64,000 nucleotides of DNA from Xenopus tropicalis (taxonomy: Eukaryota; Chordata; Amphibia; Anura; Pipidae), in the NCBI RefSeq assembly GCF_000004195.4, contig NC_030682.2, positions 132,762,234 to 132,826,233 of the forward strand, given 5' to 3'. Under the pieces are notes generated by a model. It saw nothing but the letters and a program-made list of their open reading frames with translations. It had not been told where the DNA came from and ran no database searches. Made by a program: the position numbers and the translations under genes. Positions 33,866 to 45,587 of this stretch are shown piece by piece; within the stretch, counting starts at the first letter, position 1, and every line of letters starts with the position of its first letter.

Positions 33866-34600
33866 CATCATAGGGATGGATGGAAACAGGCATTTGGGTT
33901 ATTTTGTTGAATAAGATCAAAGATGCATCATGTTTCAGCTCTGGGCAAATTTTTTTGGCTGTCATCTGTGTCACAATCATATTCTGACATCCAGCTGAAA
34001 TCTGACTGATAGAAATGCTTCTGCACGCTGGGCCTAGTGGCATTTTCACTCCAGTGTAACTGTTGATTGAAGGAATATGAATCATGGTTGACTTTTAATA
34101 ATGATCATTTTTTTGTAAAGTTTATAATGGACAGATGGAGACTGGTATTTGCACCTAAACATGCTCCAACACTTACACACGCTTGTCAGTAGGTCTATTC
34201 TGCCTCTTTTGCTGAATAGTGCAAAGCTGTGCCTAATGACACTGGACAGCCTTGAGGCTACCCCACCCCAGACCTGGCAGTAGCTCCAGGGTTCCCACAG
34301 TGGGGTGCATCAATAACGGAACCAGACATGCAACCAGTGAATTGGATGCAAATGTTATTTTGAGCTTGTGCTCCAGAAGTGATGCAGCCCTTACCCAGAA
34401 ATACTAGATGCAAGTAGTTGCTCCTGATTTGCCTCAAAACACAAGTGCAATTATGGTGGACACAAGATAAAGCTTAACCATAGTTTTGGAAAATGCTGCT
34501 TTATAGGTAAAAAAAAAGTGGTGATTTGTGTCCAAAATTGTACTCTGCACATGTTTTTAAAATGTTTTGTATCCAGTTCACAAAAGCATACCTAGAGGGG
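33866..34600. other. Unique sequence, no gene seen
   Basis: No recognisable gene or repeat ends. Confidence 0.45.
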
Positions 34601-35132
34601 GAAAATATGATAAATTGAACCTAAAAACTACCCTTACTGTGAAAATATGATGAATTTTACCCACAAACTACCCTTATTGTGAAAATATAATGAATTTTAC
34701 CCCAAAACTTCCCTTACTGTGAAAATATGATGACATTTACCCAAAAACTACCCTAACTGTGAAAATATGATGAATTTCAACCAAGAAACTACCCTTACTG
34801 TGAAAATATGATACATTTTACCCAAAAAACTGCCCTTACTGTAAAAATATGATTAATTTTACCCACAAACTACCCTTACTGTGAAACTATGATGACTTTT
34901 ACCCACAAATTGCCCTTACTGTGAAAATATGATGAATTTTACCCAAAAACTTCCCTTATTGTGAAAATATGATTACATTTATCCAAAAACTACCCTAACT
35001 GTGAAAATATGATGAATGTATTTCACCCCAAAAAACCTGCTCTTACTGTGAAAATATGATGAATTTCACCCAAAAAACTGCCCTTACTGTGAAACTATGA
35101 TGAAATTTACCCAAAAACTGCCTTTACTGTGA
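34601..35132. repeat. 40-bp tandem repeat, about 13 units
   Basis: The word CTTACTGTGAAAATATGATG recurs every 40-41 bp, joined by 'aattttacccaaaaact'-like sequence. Units differ by several substitutions and small indels, so the array is older than the 82-bp and 113-bp arrays. No ORF survives. Confidence 0.93.
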
Positions 35133-35149
35133 TAGCTGCAGGCACCGAG

Positions 35150-35774
35150 CCCAATATGGGGGCACATTGGACTGTATTGTTACTTTTGGTTGAATTTAAG
35201 ACAGATTTTCTAATTCCTGGCACTTGGCTAGAGAGAAAGCCATATATTTATGCACTTCCTATGGAGAATCTAGAGGCAAATAGCTGGAAAGTAATTATGT
35301 AGCGCAATTATTAGACAACGACTGTGTCAGGCAGCACATTAATCTGCACTGGAAGTGAGAATTAGAGTAATTAAGAAACTAGTCAGAGGTCACAGACCCC
35401 CGGGGGCTAAAACAAAATCAGGCTTTATTCTGCCACATTTGCCCAAAACTCCACTCATAATGAAGGTTATTACATTAGTCCATTCCATTCTCATTATTGC
35501 TGCCTGGCCTGTCACTGATTAGAAACAAAGGCTTGACCAGGGCCATTCTTTCAGTAGTGAAACTCGTAAATATGTTTCTGCTAATTACAATGACATGTTT
35601 ACTGTTTTGTCATATTTACTGCTAAAGTACTTAACTAATTATGACAGATTGAAATGATTCCACATTCCCACTGAGCTTGTGTAGCCAGTTTTGCCTTATT
35701 GTTTTTAAAAGTTGGTGATTGGTTGAGCCTGCGTGCATAGTTATAACAAATGTTGGCTTCTGAACCAACATTTG
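35150..35774. other. Repeat-free stretch, possible conserved non-coding DNA
   Basis: About 35260-35660 has many TAATTA/ATTA cores (for example GAGTAATTAAGAAACTAGTC and CTGCTAATTACAATGACATG) and no repeats. The texture is enhancer-like but unproven. Confidence 0.25.
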
Positions 35775-36340
35775 TTAAAGAGCCTCACAGAAACCCCTAA
35801 TATACCTATCACTGTAATCTGTTCTTTCAAAATGTATGAATAAATACTAATTTTATATGCTGAAATCCAGCTGCAAAACAGTTCTTCTCTTTCTGCATCA
35901 TTTGAAATCCTGGCAGGGGAGGAGGGACTAAAACACTGTTACAAATTGTAACAACTTCTCCACAGCCAGCATGCAGGAACTACATAACCCACAATGCATT
36001 GCATTGGGATGTTCCTTTCCTTATTGACATCTCGGGTGCAGGGAATTGTGGGATTGGGAGGATGCAGGCTGAAGGCAATCGACTACAGTAAAGGTGGCCA
36101 TACACCTTCAGATCCACTCACTTGACGATGTCACCAAGCGAGCGGATCTTCTCCCGAGTTTCAAATAAGTCAGCCAGATCAGCAGGGGAACAGGGGGCGG
36201 GGCTTAGGGAACTGTTCCAAACCATATTATTACATTATAAATCATGAAAATGCTGCATATTTTTTAATTCATGTTGTTGCTTGAAATTATGATTATTTTT
36301 CAAAAAGCTTAAGTTGTTTTTGGGTGGTGTTCCCCTTTAA
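35775..36340 (+). mobile_element. T2-like MITE (TTAA) carrying a foreign MITE fragment
   Basis: Starts TTAAAGAGCCTCACAGAAAC and ends GTTCCCCTTTAA. TTAA sits at both ends, as expected for T2/piggyBac-type insertion. At 36089 the interior switches to TAAAGGTGGCCATACACC, the left end of the 'GGCCATACAC' family, and returns to T2-like sequence by about 36190. No coding capacity. Confidence 0.75.
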
Positions 36341-38199
36341 CTTAGTTCCCCGATGACCCAAGGAATTTAATAGTATATCTAAACTTTGAACAATTTTTGG
36401 GCTGGTAGTGGTGGTGTATAGTGTCCTATCATTGAGAATGAATTATATCTGTCTATTTGCTAATGATGCCTGATATCTGCTGCAATAAAGCAGTTAAACC
36501 CAGCTATAGAGCGGTTAATATTCCGAATGTAGGCGCTGCTTGTTTGATAGCACAGAGCTGCCATTAATATAACATAAGTGGGAGAGGCTTGTCGCTTTGT
36601 ATAAGAAAGTATTTCCCTTCTTGCCTTTACTCTGAACGCCGAAATTGCTGTTACGGGAAAGGTTCCCCTTAATACAAATTAACCATGATCAAGAGCCGCT
36701 TTTAGATATTCCCCAGAGCTAATTTCAGCCATTATTATTCAGTGAAGTCAACAGGTGATTGTGCTTATGATTATTTAATGTCCGTAAAATCCAAGGAAGA
36801 ATATCAGTTCTAATGAACGGCAATTTTAGTCTGACCGAGCGCTATCCCTAATTAGTCTAGTCCTTATGCTACAGAGACGCCACGTAGCACGGAATAACCT
36901 TTACTTATTGCTGAGTTTGGTTAAATGTTACCTTCATCTTTTTTTCTGGTCAATTATGTTGTATGACTCTCATTTGTAGTTAGCTGGGACTTGGGGGCCA
37001 ACAGGTTTCTTTGTGTTACCTAGAGGGAAGGTATTTCTGACCCACGCTCTGAAACACAGCAGATGGGGGAAAATAACAAGGGCTGTGTTCACTCAGGCTG
37101 AAGAAGCCAGTACAGGTGCTGGAATGAATGTGGGAGGGGCTGTGAGTGAGCTCTCTGTTCAAGGAGAAGGAAGTGGGGAATGTGCTCGTGCATGTGAGAT
37201 AGCTATGGGGAATGCTTGTGGGTAACATTTTCATAATGTTCTTGATTAAGCAACATTCAGAGTGGCTGGGGAACTGGCAAAAAGCAGGTTGGTGAGATAT
37301 ACAGTCTGCCATTGTACCAGTCTGCCTTTTGGTATGAGAAGAATAAACTTTAATTTATTATGTGAATTGAAAAGTGCGGGAGAGAGTGCTATGTATAAAA
37401 CACAGGCACATACCTGCTTGAAAACTATACTGGTTGTCGCTGTCTCCTCCTTTGAAAACAGTATTGCCTCTTCTGCCATTTGTAGTAATCCCCCACACCA
37501 AATAAACACATGCCTCTGTGTAGTTAGACAGTTTAATAACAAAGGACAAGCATAATAAAATATTTTAATTTAAAATTAGGAATAGACAATGTTGGCCAAA
37601 CCTGCAAATATATTTTATTCTGAATAGAATTTTTTGTAATTTAGATCCACTCAGTGGCGCTACTGGGCTGGCAGGTTTGCGGCCACTACAGTCTGTTGGC
37701 ATTTAGAGATTATACACCGCAGGGCACCCTGGTCCATCACAGCTGGATTTTGTTGCTTCGTTCTCTCTTTTATTGCCAGCTGGATGCCTTTCTTAGAATT
37801 TGATTATAGGCTGCATAGATACATGTGTTGTGCCATGGCTTGTAATTCACTGGAATTCACAGCTTTTTTTCCACTCCGCTGTTAGATATTCCTTTAAATA
37901 TAAGAGTATTGAGAAGAAGAAAAGAAATAACAGAACCATGAGATATCGAGTTTACTGGGGGGCTTCTCCCGCTGTGCTTGTGCCCTTGCAGAGAAATGCT
38001 TCCGCGCTTGTGTATTCTTTCATGCTGAGAAAATCTTCAAAACACTTATAGTAGGAGTAAAGGTTTTATTGTAACCGCAGAACCTACATATTTGTCTTCT
38101 AAACGGAGAAATCGAACCTATCATTTCCAGAGCGCCAAGTCATTGCTCTTACTTTATAGAGGTCTGCACCCATTCTGGGCTAGGGGTCTTATTGCATAA
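36341..38199. other. Unique sequence, partly candidate conserved DNA
   Basis: No gene seen. 36480-36900 is repeat-free with ATTA-containing words. ORFs of 70-98 codons at 37013-37555 overlap on both strands and show no motif. Confidence 0.3.
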
Positions 38200-38201
38200 A
38201 G

Positions 38202-38450
38202 CAGGGATCCCCGACCTTCTTTTACTCATGAACCACACTTAGATGTAAAAGTGTTAGTGGGAATGCCAGATAAGGCCTGTGATTGGCTATTTGGTAGCCC
38301 AATTTGGACTGCAGGAGGTACTGCATGGAGTAAAATGGTGTCTCCAAAACTTGTCTCCAAGCCAGAAATTTAAAAATGGGCACCTACTGTACTTTGAGGC
38401 CACCGGGAGCAACATCAAAGGGGGTAATGAGCAAAAAGTTGTATTGGACT
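38202..38450 (-). mobile_element. Eroded hAT element
   Basis: Starts AGCAGGGATCCCCGACC with 'ttactcatgaaccacacttagatg' as in the 5016 family and runs through GGGAGCAACATCAAAGGGGG. The right terminus is lost after about 38450 and no target duplication can be set. Confidence 0.7.
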
Positions 38451-38539
38451 TTTTCTGGACTAGGGCCAGGAAGACTGGATGCATTTTAGGATAGGGTAGA
38501 TGACTAGAAAATGACTAGACTCCTTGTAGGCTAGGATAC

Positions 38540-38773
38540 TTAGGGGCATATTTATTAAGCTGTGTAAAATGAAAAAACGGTGTCAAAAGCTGTGTAAAAC
38601 AAACGGAGAAGATCGCCATCTGAACAGCAGATTTTACGCCGTTATTTTACGTAAGTTCCGCTGGAAGAAAAAACGCGTAGAAAAATTACGTTGAATATAC
38701 GCTGTTTTTTACACAGCGAAGCCTGGTGAATTTTCTCGCTGCTTTTGACACAGCACAATAAATATGACCCTTA
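38540..38773 (+). mobile_element. Harbinger-type MITE, TTA duplication
   Basis: The element runs 38543-38770, from GGGGCATATTTATTAAGCTG to CACAATAAATATGACCC, a near-perfect terminal repeat, with TTA on both sides. The interior is self-complementary (GCTGTGTAAAATG and TTTTTTACACAGC). No ORF. Confidence 0.88.
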
Positions 38774-39571
38774 TTGTATAGAGTACTGAACTCCATTATA
38801 AACAAGGGTACACATTGTATAAAGGACTAAAGTTATTCTAGGTTATGGTCCTTTACTTGCCAAGCTAGGTTACTTACTGTAGAATAGACTGGATAAATAC
38901 TATATTACAATACATACTAACCCCAGGCAATCTGCCAAAATGATTAATAGTCAGAAAGGTTGGATATGGGCATGAAACAGTCAATCTCATCCACCATTTG
39001 TGTATGAAAAGTGTTTTTTTCTCTATCAGGCCGTATGGGCAAATCTGCCCAAGTATTCAGGGTATATGTAGAATTCAGTGCAAATTGCACAGTGTGAGAT
39101 AACTCACAGATACCTTTTTCCTATTGTTTTACTGATATGCATTTACAACACAAAGCTTTGCAAGGAGATGAAATGAAGTGCAAATTTGAGCAAGGGTGCT
39201 GTAAGGATCCAGAGTTATTACAGGTAACAAGCTATATTGATAGAGAAACATGGAGGAACACACTAAATATCAAAAGGAAATTTTCCTCTCAACGGGATTC
39301 GGAATGATGCTCCGCGCTGTTATTTCTTGAGCTGTGAATGTGTTATTGATCCACCAAAGTAGCCAGAAATGAATTAATCTATAGAAACGACCAGCATATG
39401 GTACGCATATCTATATATTTAACAAGTGCTGCAAGAATCAATATACTCCTTTTAGGCCAATTAGGTTTAAAGCAAGAACTTGGAATTGCAACACATTATG
39501 GCAAAAAACTAAAATAAACAAATGTATTTTCCATTGTTCATCTTTTTATCATAAAAGCAGACATTCTCTTG
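38774..39571. other. Unique sequence, no gene seen
   Basis: No recognisable gene or repeat ends. Confidence 0.45.
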
Positions 39572-40917
39572 TACAAGTATGGGATCTGTTATCCGGAAAC
39601 CCATTATCCAGAAAGTTCCAAATTATGGGAAGGCCATCTCCTATAGACTCCATTATAAGCAAATAATTCAAATTTTTAAAAATTATTTCCTTTTTCTCTA
39701 TAATAATAAAACAGTACCTGTACTTGATCCCAACTAAGATATAATTACCCCTTATTGGGGGCAGAACAGCCCTATTGGGTTTATTTAATGGTTAAATGAT
39801 TCCCTTTTCTCTGTAATAATAAAACAGTACCTGTACTTGATCCCAACTAAGATATAATTACCCCTTATTGGGGGCAGAACAGTCCTATTGGGTTTATTTA
39901 ATGGTTAAATGATTCCCTTTTCTCTGTAATAATAAAACAGTACCTGTACTTGATCCCAACTAAGATATAATTACCCCTTATTGGGGGCAGAACAGCCCTA
40001 TTGGGTTTATTTAATGGTTAAATGATTCCCTTTTCTCTGTAATAATAAAACAGTACCTGTACTTGATCCCAACTAAGATATAATTACCCCTTATTGGGGG
40101 CAGAACAGCCCTATTGGGTTTATTTAATGGTTAAATGATTCCCTTTTCTCTGTAATAATAAAACAGTACCTGTACTTGATCCCAACTAAGATATAATTAC
40201 CCCTTATTGGGGGCAGAACAGCCCTATTGGGTTTATTTAATGGTTAAATGATTCCCTTTTCTCTGTAATAATAAAACAGTACCTGTACTTGATCCCAACT
40301 AAGATATAATTACCCCTTATTGGGGGCAGAACAGCCCTATTGGGTTTATTTAATGGTTAAATGATTCCCTTTTCTCTGTAATAATAAAACAGTACCTGTA
40401 CTTGATCCCAACTAAGATATAATTACCCCTTATTGGGGGCAGAACAGCCCTATTGGGTTTATTTAATGGTTAAATGATTCCCTTTTCTCTGTAATAATAA
40501 AACAGTACCTGTACTTGATCCCAACTAAGATATAATTACCCCTTATTGGGGGCAGAACAGCCCTATTGGGTTTATTTAATGGTTAAATGATTCCCTTTTC
40601 TCTGTAATAATAAAACAGTACCTGTACTTGATCCCAACTAAGATATAATTACCCCTTATTGGGGGCAGAACAGCCCTATTGGGTTTATTTAATGGTTAAA
40701 TGATTCCCTTTTCTCTGTAATAATAAAACAGTACCTGTACTTGATCCCAACTAAGATATAATTACCCCTTATTGGGGGCAGAACAGTCCTATTATTTAAT
40801 GTTTAAATGATTTTTTTAGTAGACTTAAGGTATGGAGATCCAAATCACGGAAAGACCCCTTATCTGGAAAACCTTAGGTCCTGAGCATTTTGGATAACAG
40901 ATTCCTGTTACCTGTAC
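39572..40917 (+). mobile_element. 113-bp-repeat element, about 10 units
   Basis: Starts TACAAGTATGGGATCTGTTA and ends near 'ttcctgttacctgta'. It contains ten nearly identical 113-bp units (first TTGATCCCAAC at 39724, last near 40741). Same family and orientation as 31614, with twice the unit number. Confidence 0.9.
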
Positions 40918-41482
40918 CATGCATTGTAGCTGTAGTGCCTATATGGCATTACAATGAATTCACAAGTTGGGATGGAGTGTCTCAAAATGATAAGAAAATG
41001 ATTTACATTTCTCCCCCCAGATAGAATAAATCAATATTCCCTTTGGATTAATGATGGACTACTGAATGGAGACAGTAAGTCAACAAAAGGAGTTGCTTCT
41101 TCAACACAACCACTGCCAAACAGTGAATATACACATTGACCTGGGAAACATTGGTTACTCTAACCCCATTTACCATATTAGACCAGGGTAAAAGCATTAA
41201 CATTGCTCATTTGTTGTGACTGTAAAACCAAATGCATGTGGCTAAAATATGTTCCTCAATATATTATATATCTGAGCTGTCTAGAATATACTACATGTTT
41301 CTCATGTCAAGGGAAAAGATAGAGAAAGGCCTTTGTAGCCTCTCTAATTCCTCTTCTAATTCCCCTTCAAAGGGAGGAATGAGTGGAGTGGGTGCCCTTG
41401 GGTCTGCTGGAAGGACCTACTGGTAAATAACGCATTATTATTATATGATACCCTTATATATTCCTACATAGTTATCACACCC
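40918..41482. other. Unique sequence, no gene seen
   Basis: No recognisable gene. Confidence 0.45.
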
Positions 41483-41839
41483 TTAAAGAGATACTGACAC
41501 CAGAAATTAAACTTTTTTGATGTCTATCATAACATTGTCTTTGCATTTTATTCATAACTTTGCCATAAAAATATTTGCCCAATGCCTTTACATTCCTTAT
41601 CTGATCCACTATGTTTCTCTATGAGGGGGCTGCCATATTTGTGCAGCAGTAGGCCGTTAGCATTAGAAGCTGTAACTGACAGGCTGAGAAGGGACAGTCA
41701 GGTCGGCAAAACAGTCAGGTTTAGGGACTTCAAGTAACAATTACTTACACAAGCAGCCCTATTATCTAAAAATGATTAACATGCCCTATAGGGAACATTT
41801 AATGAAAATTCATATTTTTTTGTGTCCGCATCACCTTAA
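41483..41839 (+). mobile_element. T2-like MITE (TTAA)
   Basis: Starts TTAAAGAGATACTGACACC and ends GTGTCCGCATCACCTTAA. The reverse complement of the right end, TTAAGGTGATGCGGACAC, parallels the left end. TTAA ends fit T2/piggyBac-type targeting. No ORF. Confidence 0.75.
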
Positions 41840-43006
41840 CCACCTCTTCTCCAGTGTAAACAACCCCAACTTGGCCAGTCTTTCTTCATAAATGAGACTT
41901 TTTCCATACTCTTTACCAGCTTAGTTGCCCTACTCTTAGTAGCCCCTCTTTGTTCCTTCTCTAATTCAATAGTATGTGGACCAAGTTGGAGACCAATACT
42001 GCATTTCTTACGCTTCTTACACCCCCATAATGGGGCCTCACTAGTGCTCTGTAAAATGGAAGAATAACCCCCTCCTCCCATGAATCTATACCTGTTTTAG
42101 AAAAGTACGAAATATTAGAGTTCCTATCTACATTATCTCTATTTCCATACAGCAACATTTGTCATTCTGCCTTTTAACTAAATAGGTCATCTATGGGAAA
42201 CATTCTCTCATTTGATTCATTTCTAGCAGTTCAGCTCCTACCAGCCTGCCATCTGTCTTTAAAGCTCAGACCTTCTCACCTTCCACTCCCATAGTAGTGA
42301 GGCCGCATTACTCACACCTGGCACCGACTCTACAGCAACAATATTTCTTGTATCATCACTAAAGCACATCCAAACTTTTAATTGCTGCCTGTGATAAAGC
42401 AGTGTTCCAACTCCATGGGAAGAAAACTCTTTTGAAAACAGAGCGATCTATCAAATGCAATGTTGTTATATATACCAATTACTGTGTAAGTATTTTGTAT
42501 ACAAGCTGCAATTCTATAAATTGACTTTTTGATATTCTTAAGAATGTTGCCCCCATTGCACAGAATTACAATTCATTTATCATTATATTTCTTTTTTTCT
42601 ACTCATTGAAACCTGAGCAATGCACCTTAGCGGATCTTATTATATCATTTTAATGAATGAAGTTGAGAAGGGAAGGATTCTAGCAGGCAGGAAAATGTGC
42701 AAATAAGATGCAGATCCACAGTTTCTAAATGAATCATGATGAAAACGAGGAAAGTCACCCACTCAATGGTTTAGGCGCATGACGAACTAAAAAGAAAAGC
42801 AATTAACAGTAAATGGCAGCCTGTTGTCCCAAGCAGATGGGATCGCCAGAGTTTCTTTTTGTAAAGGATTATTTTAGACTCAGTCATAATTCATAAGTTT
42901 CCCCAACTGATTTAAGTATCCGGCACGTGTTGTAACGGAATATGATGAAAAGATTAAAAAAGTAACACTATGATTAAAGCTCTGTTAGTAGATTCCATTA
43001 GCTGCG
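41840..43006. other. Unique sequence, partly candidate conserved DNA
   Basis: No gene seen. 42580-42930 is repeat-free, with ATTA/TAAT and POU-like words such as GTGCAAATAAGATGC. Confidence 0.25.
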
Positions 43007-43055
43007 TTAAACCATGGGGACATGGCATTGGAATTTTGTGAGTTTGGAAATAAGC
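43007..43055. repeat. 49-bp exact direct repeat, copy 1
   Basis: Begins TTAAACCATGGGGACATGGC and ends GTTTGGAAATAAGC. An identical 49-bp block is at 43524-43572, 517 bp downstream, against the edge of the Penelope-like remnant. Confidence 0.9.
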
Positions 43056-43511
43056 GATTCCTTGTCCCACAGTCTCTTGAAAACAAGATATTTGTAAGGG
43101 AATTCTGAAGGGGATCTCGGGGACCAATGCTGTATCCATGAGGGTCAAATAGACTTCCCCTCTCCAGCCCCATAACTTGTGCATCATCACAAAAGTGCTC
43201 TCTGAATAAACACTAAGGGGTGCCCTTAATGAATGCCCCCATGCGTATGACGTTCTGTTGGGTTATAGAAAATGTAAACCCTCAAAAGAAATGAATGTAA
43301 CATTGCTCAGAATTTTTTTCATGTTTTCAAGATATTAGTAACTTTTAAACTGCAAATACAGCACCACCTGTTGTTCATTTTGTTGCTCTGCTTAGACAGG
43401 TTTGGACTGGGGTGTGTGCGGAGCCAACGCATAACAGTAACACCACATTAGTTTTAAACTTAATTCCTCCTAGGTAAGGCTTACTTCCCCTTGGATTCAA
43501 TGTTTGTTTCT

Positions 43512-43790
43512 ATTCCTTCAGAATTAAACCATGGGGACATGGCATTGGAATTTTGTGAGTTTGGAAATAAGCAATGCCATGTGAAACTGCCGGGGTAAGG
43601 ATGTCAACGCGCCATTGTATGTTGGCCTCTTTCACACCTCTTTCAAACCATCTGTCCTCTCGGTCCAAAATATGCACGTTACTGTCCTCAAAAGAGTGAC
43701 CTTTTTCTTTGAGGTGTAGATAGACCGCTTTGAGGTGTAGATAGTCCGCTGAGTCCAGTTCACACTTCCAGTCATGTACTTTGAAGGATT
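43512..43790 (-). pseudogene. C-terminal fragment of GIY-YIG-type retroelement protein
   Basis: On the minus strand an open frame of about 90 codons contains HSFEDSNVHILDREDRWFER, followed by GVKEA. I recognise this block from the C-terminal region of fish and frog Penelope-like polyproteins with GIY-YIG endonucleases. It is preceded by a tandem duplication, YLHLKAV then YLHLKEK, from a 21-bp repeat (CTATCTACACCTCAAAG words near 43705-43745). A stop closes the frame upstream and the downstream part runs into the 49-bp repeat, so this is a fragment and not a working gene. The catalytic GIY-YIG core itself is not present. Confidence 0.65.
43524..43572. repeat. 49-bp exact direct repeat, copy 2
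   Basis: Identical to 43007-43055. It abuts the retroelement remnant that starts at about 43573 and provides the last codons of its open frame, so it probably arose with that insertion or a later rearrangement. Confidence 0.9.
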
Positions 43791-44060
43791 AACACCTTCA
43801 TCAATAAGAATCTTGGTACCATTGTGATTGGATCAAACCTTCTTACACCTGTCAGTTTCAGCTAACACCTAACTGAACAAGTTCAATGGAACCATTGTGA
43901 TTGGATGTCTGTGACTGTACTACCATCAAGAGTTTAAATACCGGGGAATTCCCTACCAGTCATTTGAACTGAAGAAGCCACTCGGATGAGTGGTGAAACG
44001 TTTTCAAGAAAAACTCAGAAAAGTCCAGTTGTTTTAGACTTAATTCTACTAGATACTATA
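43573..44060 (-). mobile_element. Penelope-like retroelement remnant
   Basis: Contains the minus-strand protein fragment at 43512-43790 and, at 43967-44008, CTGAAGAAGCCACTCGGATG with AGTGGTGAAACGTTTTCAAG on the plus strand. The latter is a CTGA..GA / stem / GAAAC arrangement resembling a hammerhead core, with one extra base before the stem. Hammerhead motifs are reported in Penelope-like elements. The pairing of both signals in one fragment supports the assignment. Termini are not defined. Confidence 0.6.
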
Positions 44061-44210
44061 TATTTAAGCTGCAAACTTAGGTGCTTTAGGTCATTGGTGT
44101 GAAGCTGACTTCCGGTTCAGCGCACAGAGGAATTCAAGCTGCCATCACCTTTTTGCCAAAGTCAAATTCAAGCTGAAGATTAAGTATTAAAATGTGGTGT
44201 TACTGTTGCT

Positions 44211-44703
44211 TTAACAGTACATTGAGTAGGAGAAACAATAGGTTAGCTGAAAGCAGTTCTAATGTGAAGCGCTGGCTCCTTCTGAAAGCTCAGACTCAGT
44301 CACACTTTACTGCTGCGCTGCAAAGTTGGAGTGATATTCCCCCCCCCCCCCAGCAGCCGATCAGCAGAACAATGGGAAGGGAGCAAGATAGCAGCTCCCA
44401 GTAGGTATCAGAATAGCACTCAATAGTAGGTAATCCAAGTCCGGCTTGGGACTCCTCCAGTTACATGGGAGTAGGAGAAACAATAGGTTAGCTGAAAGCA
44501 GTTCTAATGTGTAGCGCTGGCTCCTTCTGAAAGCTCAGACTCAGGCACAATGCACTGAGATGGCGCCTACACACCAATATTACAGCTACAAATACATTTG
44601 TTGGTTCAAGAATAAAATTGTAAATGGTTAATTATTTGCTATGTAAACAGTGTCATTTAGAAATTAAAATTATACCTTAACAATCATGACAGAATCCATT
44701 TAA
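44211..44703 (+). mobile_element. TTAA-type MITE with internal duplication
   Basis: Bounded by TTAA at 44211 and 44700, ending CATGACAGAATCCATTTAA. A block of about 80 bp (AGTAGGAGAAACAATAGGTT, through 'ctccttctgaaagctcagactcag') occurs at 44225 and again at 44470. The sequence between them, with a C-run at 44339-44351, matches 63893-64000. The copy is a rearranged member of the family that starts at 63736. Confidence 0.65.
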
Positions 44704-45587
44704 GCTGCCAGACAGTTCTGTCTCTATTTAAGATGCAGCGCTGGGCAAGGTACGAAAGCAAACAGGTAAATGTGATTTCACAGTAACTTGGCTTGTTGCG
44801 CCCCTCAATCCCTAACCTGATATTGTAGCTGCTCTTGTAACGTGTTTATGTGTAGATTAACTCGGTTTCACTGTAACCACTGCATCTTTTTCACGGAGGG
44901 CCTCTAGGGCAATAATGAATTTAAGGAATGAAACATTGAGCGATTGTCATTCTAAATCAAAATTTATTAGAGTTTAACTGGCAGCTGACCTAAATGTTCT
45001 GACTTGGACCAAATTGGCCTGAAGGGTCAGTGATTAGATCACATTGGCTGCTCATTCAGAATCCATGGTCAATGATCTCTTCCATGGCCCCATATAGTCT
45101 TAACCCTTGCCAAGACATATCACCTAGGGGAGCTTTCTGTGAAATAGTGGTTCAAGTATGCATTTATGCCCAACATTTGGCCAGATATATTCTTAGCTCA
45201 CAGCAAGGTCACAAATGTTTAAAAACATTACTAAACCAACCTTTCCTCTAATTTCTGCTGTAATTGGCCTCCAAGATGGGCTTTCAAGAGTATCTAGAAT
45301 AGCAAATAGGCAATCTCCCCAATTTGGTCCTCATTTGGCAATCAGGCTTTGCACCCCAACTAAAGCTCTTAGTACCATGGTGGGTCAGCCGCACATTTTG
45401 GGAACCACTGCTCTGTATGGTGCATTTGCACAGTGTAATGCCTTTTGGTCCAAGTGGAGTCTCAGACATAAATGTGCCAGGTTCTACCCTACCTTGGGTT
45501 GACACTCAGAATAAGCAAGGCAAAGTATAGAGGGAGCTGGCCACTTTGTAGGAGATGAAGATGTGTGGGAATCTTGCATATAAATAG
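44704..45587. other. Mostly unique; hAT-like end near 45400
   Basis: No gene seen. GGTCAGCCGCACATTTTGGG followed by AACCACTGCTC at about 45384-45413 looks like a single hAT-type terminus without a partner. Short overlapping ORFs in 45030-45530 have no motif. Confidence 0.35.

Noticed and set aside
42954..43190. 78-codon minus-strand ORF as part of the Penelope-like protein
   Set aside because: It shares only the 49-bp duplicated block with the real fragment. The rest has no similarity to it.
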